From Bifiguratus adelaidae (lineage: Eukaryota > Mucoromycota > Endogonomycetes > Endogonales), in the NCBI GenBank assembly GCA_002261195.1, contig MVBO01000051.1, positions 1 through 64,000 on the forward strand: a DNA stretch of 64,000 nt, in the 5' to 3' direction. Both the position numbers and the translations under genes were made by a program. Below the pieces are notes generated by a model that saw only the letters and a program-made list of their open reading frames with translations, searched no databases and was not told where the DNA came from. Each line of letters starts with the position of its first letter. Positions within the stretch are counted from its first letter, which is position 1. Shown in pieces: positions 34,805 through 46,533 of this stretch.

Positions 34805-37800
34805 ATGGTGAGCATTGACCAGGCTGATGTCACTGTTCACTATGAGCAGCTAGACAGGCTACTGCGAACACGTGGAACGCACAGCGTCGACAGCGCAAAT
34901 TCCGGTCAAGCCGTCGCTGTGGCGCCGGAAAGCCGGAAACGGAAGCAGCGTTCGGACGAGGAGATAACGGCTGACGGTCGGGCTGTCTCGGCCAAGGGCG
35001 GTCGTGACGCGCTTCTTTCAGCGTCTTTGGGGACAGTGTGCTTTAGAACGCTATTAGATTCCAAAAAATGGCAGGGAAGGTTAGCTCAGGAGGGTTGCAT
35101 GGATGTAGACCTGGGCGATCATGTCGGTGCCTATGTGGATACGGAAACATCTGGTAACGGCGATGGGTTGGCTCAGATACTCCTGGGTGACGGCAAAGAA
35201 AATTTTGTCACCATAACGAACGCGCGCTCGGCAGTTCAAGGCAACGAATGCCCTGGAGCGGATGTGAGCGATCCGTTTACAGCAAGTCGTCTGGTCATGG
35301 CGATTGCTACCCTTTTGTCGTCGACCTGGTTACAAACAAGCCGTATACACATCGCGGTTCGAAAGTTGGAGACCGTCGCTTCGGCACCCCGTCCCTCACG
35401 AAGTAGGCCTACGCATGAACTACAATGTTCCTTCTCCCTTTACTTGTCTTCCATCAATTCCAAGTTGGGCGATGCTAGGTCACGTTCATGGCTTTCATTG
35501 CTTTCTATTCTATTTCACGGGCAGATGGATGATGACTCGCTCCCGGACGACAAGCGAAATTTGCCCAATTTCGGTGAATTCTACGACTTGCTTCAACCGC
35601 CCGTTTCCCCTCATCAGACTCCTGATGCACAACCGGTGGGTCTACTGCCGACTCTATTACCGTTTCAAACTCAAGCCGTTGCATGGATGTTACAAAGAGA
35701 GAACAAAATGTTATCGGAAAGTGGAGCTCTCATTGAACAAGCACCTCGTACATTTCCGGACATCATCACTGCCCTGTGGCGTCACATCGATACAGATGCT
35801 GGATCATTATGGGTGAATCCTTTGCTTGGGATAGTGACCAATGATCTGAGTCGGCTACTTCAAGGTGTACACACCTCTGTGCGTGGTGGAATCCTGTGCG
35901 AAGAGATGGGTCTGGGCAAGACGGTGGAAATGTTGGGCCTTATCATGCTTCATCGACCATCCTATCAAGGGCGAGAATATGTTTTACATGGAGAGGTGCA
36001 TTTATTACAAAGCCGAGCCACTTTGATTATTACGCCGCCTGCGATCTTACAGCAGTGGGCGACTGAGATCAGCAAACATGCACCGGGAATCAAGGTGATC
36101 ATCTACGACGGTATACGCAGCGCTCAAAACAGGCATCGTATTCCCACGATGGAGGAGTTGGCCGATGCGGATATTGTTTTGACAACCTATACTGTTCTGA
36201 GTTTTGAAGTGGCCTACTCGCGCGATCCTCCTGATCGATCAAGGCGATTCGGTAAGTTGATACTTGAATTTCGGGCAAAGTGTTGACAATTGACGTACGT
36301 TAGAGCAACGCTATGTACCGCCAAGGTCACCTTTAGTGAAGATTAATTGGTGGCGATGTGTACTCGATGAGGTAAGAGGATATATACCATTGCCCATCAC
36401 TTGTCTCATCCTACTACATTGACAGGCGCAAATGATTGATTCGCCGATCAGCAAGTCTGCGGAAATGGCACGTCTTATACCCAGAGTGAACGCTTGGGCT
36501 GTAACGGGGACGCCGATCACGAAAGGTGAGCAAGGCGCACGTTTGGTTGCCAAATGCTCATCAATGTCGATTATTTAGACTACACGGATTTATTTGGTCT
36601 CTTTTGTTTCCTGGACCTGCCGCCGATTGCATCGGAAAAGAAACTGTACAATCGACTCATCACAGAACAACTTCTTATCCCTTCCTTCATTCGCTTATGT
36701 CAAGCAACCATGTACCGTAACTCAAAGCATGCCATCACGTCGCAGCTGGATCTTCCAAAACAACACAAGGAAATCGTGCAAGTGCAATTCTCGAAAATTG
36801 AGCAAGCCTATTATGAGCAATTGTGGGAGCAATGCTGTCGCGACATAGACATTGAATGGCTTGCTGAATGCGAGTGGGGTCGAAATATTCATCTTGATGT
36901 CAATGATGACAGCAAATCATTACGGCAAGTCCGAGATCGTATCGACGCCGCCAAAGCAAAGATGCGCAGCTGGGTAAGTCGAACGTTAAACTTCCTGGCC
37001 AACACATCTAACGAACGGTTCATTTCAGCTCCATCGATTGCGGCAAACATGCTGTCATCCTGGTGTCGGTATACAAAATCAGAGGTCTCTTGGAGGCACA
37101 TTGCGAACGGTTCACGAAGTACTGGAAGCCATGTTTCGACAGTGTCGATCTCGTGTCTTGCAGCTGGAACGGCAGATTGCAAACCATCGATGCCGTCGTG
37201 CTGGTATGCTCGAGTTGCAAAGAGACTTTGAAGGTGCTCTCAAAGTGTTTGAAGTGGGTCTCGTAGCTGTTCGGCGACGAGTCCAGGAAACACGTGAACA
37301 ACTTCAGCTCAAGGTGGAGACTAGTCGGGAGGTGGACGATGATATCGTCAAGATCGAGGGGCATGCGAGCTCGACACACCAGAATGGCGATCATGACAAC
37401 ACTGCTGCAGACACATCTGCAGGCATTGGCAGTTCAACGGTAGAGGCCAAGGCCGCAACGGAAGACGAAGAGACGGACGCCGTGGACAGTGAGATGGACG
37501 AATACAAACACTCTGTGCTCAAGAAGGAGAAAGTGGACGAAGCAGGCGATGATGTAGAATCCATCACATTACGGCTGCACAATTGGCTCGAAGTGGAGCA
37601 CAAATTTGTGTTCTACATTGCCAGCGTTTATCACGAGCTGAAAAATGATGATGAGGAAACGAAGTGGTACAAGGATGCCGAGACTATACGGAGGGAAATA
37701 CTCGCCGAGTCAGAAATGAAGGTAAGTTTGTATGAGACTGCAATGCATTGCTTTCTCAGTGCCTGTGTAGGTCTACAATATGCTTCGTCAACTTGGGCCA

Positions 37801-39801
37801 AGGTTCCAAGAGCGACATGTTGGTTCGGAACTTGATTTTCGCTACTCAACGACACGCGGCGGATTGTTGAGTTCCGACATCATTGTCCGGATTGATGACC
37901 TTGCCGAGAAACTGAATGCACAGAGAAGAATTATCGAGGATTGGCGAGAGCAAATGATCAAGCTCTTGTTGACCAAGCTCGTCGATCAGGATGCAGATCC
38001 AGACGGCGAAGAATATCAAGAGTCCTTGGACATGCAAGAGGTATGGCATTGGCAAATGATTGACCAATATTTATGTGATACTTACGGAAGTCTAGCATGC
38101 CGCCATCATGCAAGAAGAGTATTCCAAGCTCATTGCTGACCGTCGATTTTATCTGGATGGTATGTAAAGTTTGTCGATGTAGGATTTTGCAGATTGACCT
38201 TCGCGCAGGAACATGGAATGCGTTACGACTAGGTGACGCCGTTTCTGGTACCACGCAAACTGCTCCCGAAGAGCAATCCGATTTCGAAAAAGACCTCATT
38301 AAGCAACGTCAACTTGTGGCTCCCAAGGATGAGAATGACGAACACATGAGAATGTTGGTCACAGAACTCCGATCTGCTTCCAGCAAGATGCATGCGACGA
38401 CGGTGGAGATTAAAATTGTCGATCAAGCGCTGAATTGGGTCACCACGGAGCTCAAGGTCCAAACCCGGTTGCAAAAAGAACTCGAAAAGTGAGTCCACAG
38501 CCCATGCAAAACCATGTTGCAATGATTAAACGCCATTGTCCTTTAGGGAAGCATTTGAATTCAACAAACTCTACAATGCTCGTATCGATTATTTTAGGCA
38601 GCTTCAGAAATTATCAGATCAAGTGCAGGTGCCCGAAAGCACCAACCCAGAACGTGAAGTGGAAACGCTGCGGGAAGAAGAGAGTAACGCAGACGTTCAG
38701 CTGGCAGCTCAACTACGGCGACATCGGTATCTTGAGCATTTAATGGAAAACGCAGCCAACGAGGATGCCGACGAAGAGACAAAAATATGTCTCATTTGTC
38801 GCGAAACCTTCATTCGCGGTGTGCTCACCTATTGTGGACACATGTATTGCGAACCGTGCATTACGACATGGGTTGAAGGTCACAAAAAATGTCCGGCGTG
38901 CAACCAACCCATGCGTCGCGGTGACTGGTCCAAAATCGCATGGGAGCTCCCCGAAGTCAAGTACGAAGCGCAAACTGATACCCATGCGACGGGTACTCAA
39001 TTTGGCGTGCAAACCATCTCGGAGGATCACCGAATGGCCATCCAAGCAGTCAAGATTCAACCTGGTTACGGTGAGTGTAATGCGTAGAGGACGACATGCA
39101 ATGCGTATATTCATGGTTATTCCAGGTGCGAAATTGGATACCATTGTTCGACACATCTTGTACATTAAGCAAACGCGCGGTGAGAAATGCGTCGTATTCT
39201 CCCAGTGGGCTCAAGTACTTGACCTCTTACATCAAAGCCTCGTCAAGAACGGCGTCGGGTGTGTCAAATTCTGGGATCGTAAAACTCAACGACAAGGGCT
39301 CATTGATTTTCACAATGATCCCAACAAATCCGTCTTTTTGCTTCATGCCCGGAGTCAATCCAGTGGTTTGACGTTGGTTGCAGCGCATCATATCTTCATG
39401 TGCGAACCCTTAATCAGTCTTGGTTTGGAATCCCAGGCCATCAATCGGGTTCACCGGATTGGACAGACTAAGGAGGTGAGTGTTTAGGCATCGGCGGAAG
39501 ATATTGGCGTTTGCTGACTCGCACACAGACCCACGTCTATTGGTATATTTGTGAGGATACGATTGAAGAACGCGTGCATGCCGTTCATGAGCGCCGCAAA
39601 CTCGAATCACTTCATGCCAAACACGCACGCCAGAGTGTTAAGCGGAAACCCGACTCGGACACCGACACAGGAGACGAAGATGCCACCTTGGCCACCCGCA
39701 AGGTGAAATTCGAGAAAAGCAATAGCGGTGGAGGTGAATTCGTCGTGGATGATGACTTGGAGCTCATTTTTGCACCTCGATCCGTGCAAGCGAGTGTTTA
39801 A
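34805..39801 (+). CDS. SNF2-family helicase with RING finger (Irc20/SHPRH-like)
   Basis: A large multi-exon gene; the first exons are 34805-36251, 36304-36371 and 36426-36525, and the next begins at 36579. The protein is about 1,400 residues. It is a nuclear DNA-dependent ATPase joined to an E3 ubiquitin ligase, like yeast Irc20 and human SHPRH, which act in replication-stress tolerance and recombination. Seen in order: LLPFQTQAVAWMLQRE (Q-like motif), GGILCEEMGLGKTVEM (Walker A), LIITPPAILQQW, VLTTYTVLSFE, WWRCVLDEAQMID (DEAQ box), VNAWAVTGTPITK, a long helical insert, a C3HC4 RING (CLICRETF ... CGHMYCEPC ... CPACNQP), then helicase-C motifs CVVFSQWAQVLDLL and QAINRVHRIGQTKE. No PHD or histone-like domain is visible, so Irc20 is the closer match. 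The ATG at 34805 opens the frame. Confidence 0.93.
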
Positions 39802-39871
39802 TGGAATGATAGAATGCATACTATATAAATTGTAGATAGAGAATGCCATACAAGACAGATAATGATACACG

Positions 39872-40797
39872 TCAAACACCCAGGGTAGTGGACATGATGG
39901 ATTTACCACCATTTGACCCAAGTAGGGTTCCCATTAGCGACGTCTGATAAAGTCGCTCGGGTCCGTACAGTATAAATAAAATAAGTAACAAGAGTATGAG
40001 CGTCACCGTTGGAACCACATAACTGGTGTTGCCTGAATCGTCCAGCGATCGTTTGGCTGCAGGCGGTCGAGGAGAGCGTTGAGTAGACGAGGAAGAGAGG
40101 GAGGCATCTGAGGATGAGTGAATGAGGCGACGAAAGATAGAATTGGTGGGGGATTGTGGAGGAGAACAAAAGCCATCCGAACTGAATCCGGCCTCGCTAG
40201 GCGCGCGTTCACGACGGAAGGTGGAAGAAGTGGAAGAGGTCGAGGTGGAAGGGGATGGAATTTGGTTACCGAGTTTCGTGGGCTTGGCTTGCAGGCAAGT
40301 ACATTTGATCAAGTTTTCTGCCATGCGAGCCCGAGGTAAGGCCTTCCACTGTAGGTGTCCAAATGTTAGCGGATGAAACAATGACCCTTGCTGCAAACTT
40401 ACAGCTGTGTAGTCCATGCCTTGCGCTTCCTGAGTAGTCAAGGCTGTGCTCTGGATAAGGAATCGGTCATGCGCTTCCGGCTGCGTGTCTGCCTTGACAT
40501 GGACATCGATACTCATATGAGCATCCAGGACGGCAAATACCGGCTTGACACTATATCGGTGTGGTGTGTTCGTCTTGAACTAGCCAATGCCTGTCAGTCA
40601 CTATCCATGCCGTGCGGAATACCACACTCTACCTTGAAGCCAATAGGCTTATCCAACAGATTCTTGACGGTCAGCCGACTGACATATCCCTTGCTTTTGC
40701 TCGGAAAGAACTGAAACGTCGATGGAGCAATTCGGAGAGAGGGAGTCGTACCAATGCTTCGGATTGATGCTTGAGGTGAAGCTGGTGGTGTTTCCAT
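39872..40797 (-). CDS. VAP/Scs2-type ER membrane contact protein (MSP domain)
   Basis: Three minus-strand exons (40633-40797, 40403-40579, 39872-40348) give about 272 residues; an upstream in-frame ATG at 40836 would add 13. VAP proteins sit in the ER and bind FFAT-motif partners for lipid transfer and inositol regulation. The N-terminal major-sperm-protein domain reads STFQFFPSKSKGYVSRLTV, NLLDKPIGFKFKTNTPHRY and VKPVFAVLDA, ending near LIQSTALTTQEA. The centre is Ser/Thr/Pro-rich. A C-terminal anchor follows, VVPTVTLILLLLILFILYG, though about 25 residues continue after it, more than the few residues usual for tail anchors. Splice phases are all zero. Confidence 0.93.
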
Positions 40798-41481
40798 GCT
40801 GAGCAAGAGAGAGAGAGCGAGAGAGAAGTGTTCCATGTCGATAGCCCCAAAACACAGAGTAAAGTGTCCAAAAAAGGAAATCCTCAAAAGATGTCCAAAA
40901 TAGTCATTTTGGGGCCTTGGTCACGGGTGGATAGTGTGACGTCACTTCGGATGATTGGCAATTTGGATGGATCATGTGTTGGGCTTGACCGAGACTTTTT
41001 GGGGAGATGTACGTGATTGAAAGGGCACACATAGATATTGTGTATAGTACATGCATTGACCTTGTCATGTATCGTACGCTTCATCTAATGTAAGGAATAG
41101 CCAATGCGCATGATCTCTTCGAAAAACGCCATAGAGTGTCGTCAAACAGGGCATTGAAATCGTTTAAGCGCATCTGTCATAATTTTGACTTATTCCATGC
41201 CTATGAGAGTTGTGCAGAACTTTCCGCTCAGACTGTACATACAATACTTCGACATTTTGGATCGAATTCGGTTTAGTGCTGTCATAACACTCTGTGGTAC
41301 AATTTGCCCAGCACATGACTTGTATGATGGACCGTTGTGCCAGCTGAATGTATCCACCTTTGCGGCTGTCATTCACGTACCACATTTTGCAATTCATTCA
41401 TTTACATTGTTGCGGGTCGGGTTACGGTGCTTCAAAATTGGGTGAGCGGATAACGGGTGCGCAGTGTTCCTTGAAAGTTGC
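40798..41481. other. Intergenic region, VAP to SelK-like gene
   Basis: About 680 bases separate the divergent VAP and SelK-like start codons. It contains the palindrome at 40936-40945 and a purine repeat near 40800-40830 (GAGA-type) just upstream of the VAP start. Open frames at 41164-41445 on both strands show no family features and no splice support; I see no gene. Confidence 0.5.
40936..40945. promoter_or_regulatory. Palindromic CRE/ATF-type site
   Basis: The ten bases GTGACGTCAC are a perfect palindrome containing the CRE consensus TGACGTCA, bound by ATF/CREB-type and some unfolded-protein-response bZIP factors. It lies about 100-140 bp upstream of the VAP start codon and about 540 bp upstream of the SelK-like start. 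Both genes encode ER membrane proteins, so regulation by an ER-stress or general stress bZIP factor is plausible. Function is inferred from the motif only; an 8-base match can also occur by chance in 64 kb (about one expected). Confidence 0.4.
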
Positions 41482-41943
41482 ATGCCTTACATTGATAAGC
41501 GTAAGCTGTTCGTTGACCACAATGGTGACATTTGGACTCAAGTGTATTTCCATAGGAGGCAGAATACTGCAACGCAAGCCCTTTTGGGTAGCGGCGAAGG
41601 ATGCGTTCTGGAGCGTATACGCATTCATTACATTCTTCATTATGACACTCATCGATGCAAGTATATGGCAGATGCAGGAGCGTTTCATGACCATTGAACT
41701 CTAACGCTTTGCATAGCCTAGTTCGACGCGACAAAGGCAGATGGAACATAGCAAGCGAACCGGCGCTAGCCTCGCCACTGGTTCCTACATGTCTACACGC
41801 GGTTCGGAGCATTATAATCAACATGGCGCACGCATTGGCACCATTAATCGTAAGTTTCTGCTGAATGCTAATGCGGATATCGCAACGGAGGCTAACAAAT
41901 GCGTGTAGATGCTGGGTCATGCTCTGCGCAGGGCAAATCCTGA
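41482..41943 (+). CDS. SelK/SelG-like small ER membrane protein
   Basis: Four small exons (41482-41500, 41556-41656, 41717-41849, 41909-41943) give 95 residues, the size of the selenoprotein K/G family of ER membrane proteins linked to ER-associated degradation and palmitoylation. Like SelK it opens MPYIDKRGRILQRKPFW (SelK: M-x-Y-I-x-N-G-x-V-L), has one membrane helix (AFWSVYAFITFFIMTLID), then a Gly/Arg/Ser-rich tail ending in RIGTINHAGSCSAQGKS (SelK: RMGRINH...). Intron 2 starts with GCAAGT, a GC-AG intron; choosing a GT donor 4 bases later brings an early stop or the wrong frame. The stop is TGA, followed by GGT and then TAA. Animal SelK carries selenocysteine two residues before its end, so the TGA deserves a check; by default I treat it as stop and the Cys in GSCS as the likely functional residue. 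Confidence 0.75.
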
Positions 41944-41953
41944 GGTTAAAGAT

Positions 41954-42043
41954 GTGAAGGCAATTGTCGCATTGTATGCTACGTACAATGCGACTGCCTT
42001 CACCGTAGCATTGATGTCTAACTTCTAGACATGATGCTTTCAC
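41954..42043 (+). repeat. Nested inverted repeats / structured element after SelK-like gene
   Basis: Bases 41954-41962 and 41966-41976 pair perfectly with 41995-42003 and 41984-41994, giving a 20-bp stem with one 3-base bulge and a 7-base loop (TGCTACG, 41977-41983). The loop is the exact reverse complement of the seven bases just 3' of the stem (CGTAGCA, 42004-42010). A second hairpin at 42007-42038 pairs AGCAT and ATGTCTA with TAGACAT and ATGCT. The outer arm 41954-41962 can instead pair with 42035-42043 (one G-U), enclosing both hairpins. It begins 10 bases after the TGA. It lacks the paired GA/AG quartet of a canonical SECIS. It could be a structured 3' UTR or a palindromic mobile repeat. 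Confidence 0.8.
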
Positions 42044-42384
42044 TGTTCTTGCCATCAATCGTGAACCATAAGGTTCTATCTATGACGCGACGTATGGTCA
42101 ATCTTGGAAGGATTTTTTTGTCCTTCCCATTCGTATTGCTGACACTTTGGATGCGCAGTACAGTACCTCTTGGTCGAATACACAGATTGTACTCTTAAGC
42201 TTTTACATATTGTGTCTTGTTATGCTCATAAATTGCCTGTCATAGTAACCTTTTGTCATTGCGTGTAATGATTGGCACTTCTACTGTATCCCCATTGTCC
42301 ATCACGCGATAGTAGACCACGTGACTTAATATCTCGTTCGAATCTGACAACTGCAAAGTATCAGCCTACACCTACTACCTACTC

Positions 42385-45300
42385 ATGTCGGAACAAGTGC
42401 TTAGGCGGCACGTCAACAACTACATTGCTGCCAGTGCTGACGAGCGTGACGTCTTGCAAACGGCGAAATCCCATATTGTTGATGGTAAGTGTTTGAGTAG
42501 ATTCAACGATCCAAGATCGGCATCGGCCGATAGAGTTTACATTGCCACGGCGAGAGAACTGCTGACCTGGGAAGCGTTCGCAAGGAGTGTCAAGTACCTT
42601 TGGATTCGCATATACTCACTGTGGTTCTTGGTTTTGCTTTTCTACAGCTGTGAATGGCGGATCAGTGCAACAGTCTATTCTGACGCTTGTTCAAGCTCTC
42701 GGCGAGTATTTGACCAGCGAAGACGCCTTCTTGCGCGCAAAAGGTAAGACATCACTGGAACAGCGCGAAACCTTAAGTTAGTATCTTGAACACATTGGCT
42801 AATCTCTTTTTAGCCATCGAACTCCTTTCTGGCGTTCTTGCCGAGATCAGATCTCATGACATTCCAGAGGCAGGAGGTGAGTAATGCCGTAAACATATGT
42901 CCTTGTATGGCCTGCTCACGATATATGGTAGTCGATGTATTGCTCAACTTCTATACCGAAAAATTGACCGATACGCCGAGCGTATCGGCAGCATTAGAAG
43001 GTTTAAATGCACTAGCAAAATACAGGGCATTCAACGGCGATATGGCACGCAGGGTGGCATCAAGGTACCAAACATGAGATCAGACAGTGGATGGGTCTAA
43101 CAATTATTTATGATCCATATAGCTTCTACATGAATGTGGAAGTACAAACCTTCCCGCAGGGCGCGCGATACAACGCTTTTGTTTTGCTCGATACCCTCCT
43201 GAATTATCATCTAGAGGGTGAGTGTATTTGACATGCATGCACGGCTGCACGCTAACACACATGTAGGTATACAGCAACTGGGTGACGATTTTGTGTTTGG
43301 ATTTACAAAATCCATGGATGGCGAAAAAGATCCCAGAAACCTCATGCTCGCCTTTTCGCTTTTTAGAACGGTAGTACGAAATTTCGATATTGCGGCTCAC
43401 GTGGAAGTATGTCTTGCTTATGGCAATGGCATCCGCTTGTTGCTGACGCTGGCTACAGGATTTGTTTGAAGTGACTTTTTGCTACTTTCCTATTACATTC
43501 AAGCCTCCGCCGGACGATCCCTATGGCATTACTGCAGATGACTTGAAATTATCGCTTCGGTAGGTCATCATCAATCCAGGTCTTTATCGGTCGCTGATTA
43601 TTTCTCCAGTGAGTGCCTTGCCTCATCGCCGTACTTTGCAAACTTTGCATTTCCATTGTTGCTGGAAAAGCTTTCATCGACCTCGGGTAGCGCAAAGGTG
43701 AGGCTTGTCAGCATACCCCGTTTGCATGTATTGTTTCTCAATGGCGTACTGTCTCCAGAAGGATTCCATGGAAACCATTACGGCTTGCGTGCCTGTCTAT
43801 GGCGCATCATCTTTATCTCAGCATGTCTCCGACTTGCTTGACGCACTCAAGGTCGAAGTTCTGCATGCGACAGACACCGCTCTAGAAGAAGTCGCTCTTA
43901 TCGCTCTTCGTCAAGTGGTAGCTACACTTTCCACAGGTAGCAGCATTGCAGTCAATCCCACCGACAACAGTGATACAAAGATGACCATCCGTGACCCTAC
44001 TGAACGTGCTCTCAAACCCACAATTACCGAATGCCTCGCCAATCTTAAGGAGCCAGAGCTAAAGAACTCCAAACCTTCCGGCCGCGTATTACGTGCCATT
44101 GCAGAAGCATCAGACCCTGCGTTCAGCACCGTCACCAGTGCCATCATTCCGGCTCTGCTACGTCTCTACTCTGACAATCAATTGGCCACCGCTCGAAAAT
44201 CCTATCTGGATGTCTTTATTGAACTGTTGGAGGCAAGTAGTACGCTATACGGTACGGCTTTGTATCATGACGGTGCGAGCGACAAGAACGAATTTGGGGT
44301 CACTCCTCTGGTTAATTACAAGGATCGCTTTTTTGAGATTTTCGGCAACTCGCTAATGGCCTCCAACGAATATGAAGGTCTTCGATTGGCTGGGCTTAAA
44401 GGCTTGTACCTCATGTGTACACTGAATGAATTTTTGGCTTCCAATGAGGTGAGTCTGCAGGCGGTAGGAGACGTGATGCTTAACCAGCTGATAGCTGGAG
44501 ATTGCCGTACAATATCTGGACCAAATTGTTGTCGAGGATGGGGACACGACCATGCGCAACGCTGTACGTGATTTCTTGCCCAAGCTGGCTCTTCAGCGAC
44601 CCGGCACGCTAAGGGCACAGACATTGCCAGTACTTTACGAACGACGATATGAAAGGCTCTTGCCGGAGCAGCGAGATAATTACGCGTATTTGATGGAATG
44701 CATTGGACTGATTGGCGTGCAAGATGCCCTTTTTGAAGACGTGGTAGCGGTGTTCCACAAAGAGGTGCAAACATTGCCTCTCACTGAGCGATCCAAATGG
44801 ATCGAGATGCTCAAGGCACTCCAACCGATGCTGGTCAAGAAAAAGGAAGGCAAGACTTTACCTGTACCAGATAGTCTCAAGGCTACTGTTCTTGATGTCA
44901 TCAAGAAGGGTATGGAACTAACCGCTCAAGAAGATGGTGACGAAGCAGGTCATATTATTGGTGACATTGTCCAAACCGTTGTGCAAACCATGGAGGCTGG
45001 GTAAGTTCAACCAAGAAGCGCGAACTTGGTCTCATATTTTCTGGCACAGAGATCAACAAACCTTCATTCAAACGCTGTTTGGGCTATACTTTTCAGATAA
45101 TGCTCGCGTCATGCAATCGACACATGTTGCGCCTGCTGCTTGGATTATGCTTGCTTCCGCAGTGATTGCGCTCCGCAGAGAGGTGCCATTACCTATCGCG
45201 AACGTTGAGCAGATGTTTACCTCTTTTCTCGATACCATTCTTGAGCTGACTACTCCTTCTTCGCAACGCACATCCTTCTCTCTCATGATGTGCTCCGTGC

Positions 45301-46227
45301 TCAACAAATCGGTAGACGAAGACCGCATGATCAAACTACAGCAATTGGTGGTTTCGCGCACCGAGCCGCTATTGCAACAGCCGGAAGTAGGTCAACGCGC
45401 CTTGATACCCTATCTATGGACCGCCAAAGCACTCATTCTGAGGACCCACGCTTCCGGATACGACATGGTGGACGTGATGATTTCCCTTTTGATCACCCGG
45501 CTTGGAGCATCGATTGGGCAAGAATTTGGCATCTTGATTGGTGATGCTGGTGGACTGAACAAGCACAATTATGCTGTCGTCAGGGTAAGTGCTCATAGGC
45601 ATAGAGGCCCATCGCCTCCAATTTCTCATACGCCCCTTCTTGCAGCTCCTCTACAAGCAACGCTTTTTTCACCACGTGATGCCGAAGCTGGTGGATGGAT
45701 ATCAATCCTCGGAGAATAAAGCCTACTACCTCAAGTCCATGGTCCAAGTGCTTCAACACATCCCCAAGCAAGTGCTCCTGGCCGAGTTACCATCCGTAAG
45801 TCCCATGCATAGTGCCCTTGGTCCGAGTCCTCGGTCTATCCCTCTCTCATACATGTTGTGTTAATTACCCTCCATATCTCAGATCTTTTCTATCCTCGTC
45901 CAAGGCCTCGTCCACCCTGACCCCACTCTACTTCAAGCCACGATGCAAGCCATCCAGACCACCGTCAAAGAAATTCCAACGCTGGTCCAGCAGCACCTCC
46001 AGACCATCCTCCCGCACCTTCTCGAGCTCACCAAGCATCAACCCATACCCATCCGTGTCCTCGCTCTCCAAACCCTAGCTCTCATCCCTAAACACTGTCG
46101 CTATGATACCCTTCATCCCTACAAGACATCCATCATCCATGCCCTAGCCAATGCCTTGGATGATCCAAAGCGTCTCGTGAGACGAGAAGCCGTAGAATGT
46201 CGACACACGTGGTTCGTGATGTCATAA
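42385..46227 (+). CDS. MMS19: MMS19/Met18, cytosolic iron-sulfur targeting factor
   Basis: Thirteen exons join in phase to about 1,013 residues (for example 42385-42484, 42648-42743, 43759-44448, 44495-45000, 45050-45584, 45883-46227). Mms19 is a HEAT-repeat adaptor of the CIA targeting complex, delivering Fe-S clusters to DNA repair and replication enzymes such as XPD and polymerases. The N-terminal domain shows LTLVQALGEYLTSEDAFLRAK and VDVLLNFYTEKLTDTPSV, the middle ITFKPPPDDPYGITADDLK (the family's conserved PPxDPxGIT), and the C-terminal HEAT repeats end in DDPKRLVRREAVECRHTWF, matching the family's VRREAVxAR ending. Intron 1 (42485-42647) is 163 nt, longer than its neighbours; the short frames inside it do not continue the protein. 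The ATG at 42385 starts the only plausible N-terminus. Confidence 0.95.
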
Positions 46228-46252
46228 TTTTTTTGGTCGGTTTGAGGGCCAC

Positions 46253-46260
46253 TATAAAAA
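46253..46260 (+). promoter_or_regulatory. TATA box
   Basis: TATAAAAA lies 25 bases after the MMS19 stop and about 275 bases upstream of the next plus-strand ATG (46534). It is followed by a very C/T-rich leader (46285-46450), a pattern typical of strongly expressed fungal genes. Likely core promoter for the gene at 46534; expression itself is not shown. Confidence 0.5.
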
Positions 46261-46533
46261 GGGGGTGGCGCCCTAGATTGTTTACGTTTCTTGCTTGCTG
46301 ACCGTTACTTCTTGGCTTTTTGCCTTGCCTTGCTACCTCTTTAACGTCCTCTCTGTCTCTTCCTTCCGTCCTATATTTATATACCTTACTCTAGTCTACT
46401 GTCGACATACCCCCCCGCCCGCCTCCTTCAGTGTTTGCTCTTCGTGTTACCGCATGTTGTAAATACACCCACCCTGTATAGTGCTGTTTATTTTACTGCC
46501 TTTTGTTGTTTTTGTGCATTCACAAGCCAGCCG

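Noticed and set aside
41954-42043. Canonical SECIS element
   Set aside because: The GTGA and TCAC at the stem base form ordinary pairs, not the GA/AG quartet, there is no AA in the loop, and it is only 10 bases from the TGA. Kept as an unexplained structure.
41432-42058. Minus-strand open frame of about 208 residues
   Set aside because: It lies antisense to the SelK-like gene, whose exons, splice phases and family features explain the region. The antisense product is Cys/His/Arg-rich without a motif.
42485-42647. Extra coding exon inside MMS19 intron 1
   Set aside because: Trial exons at 42534-42592 bring a stop in the required phase; joining 42484 to 42648 gives the family sequence directly.
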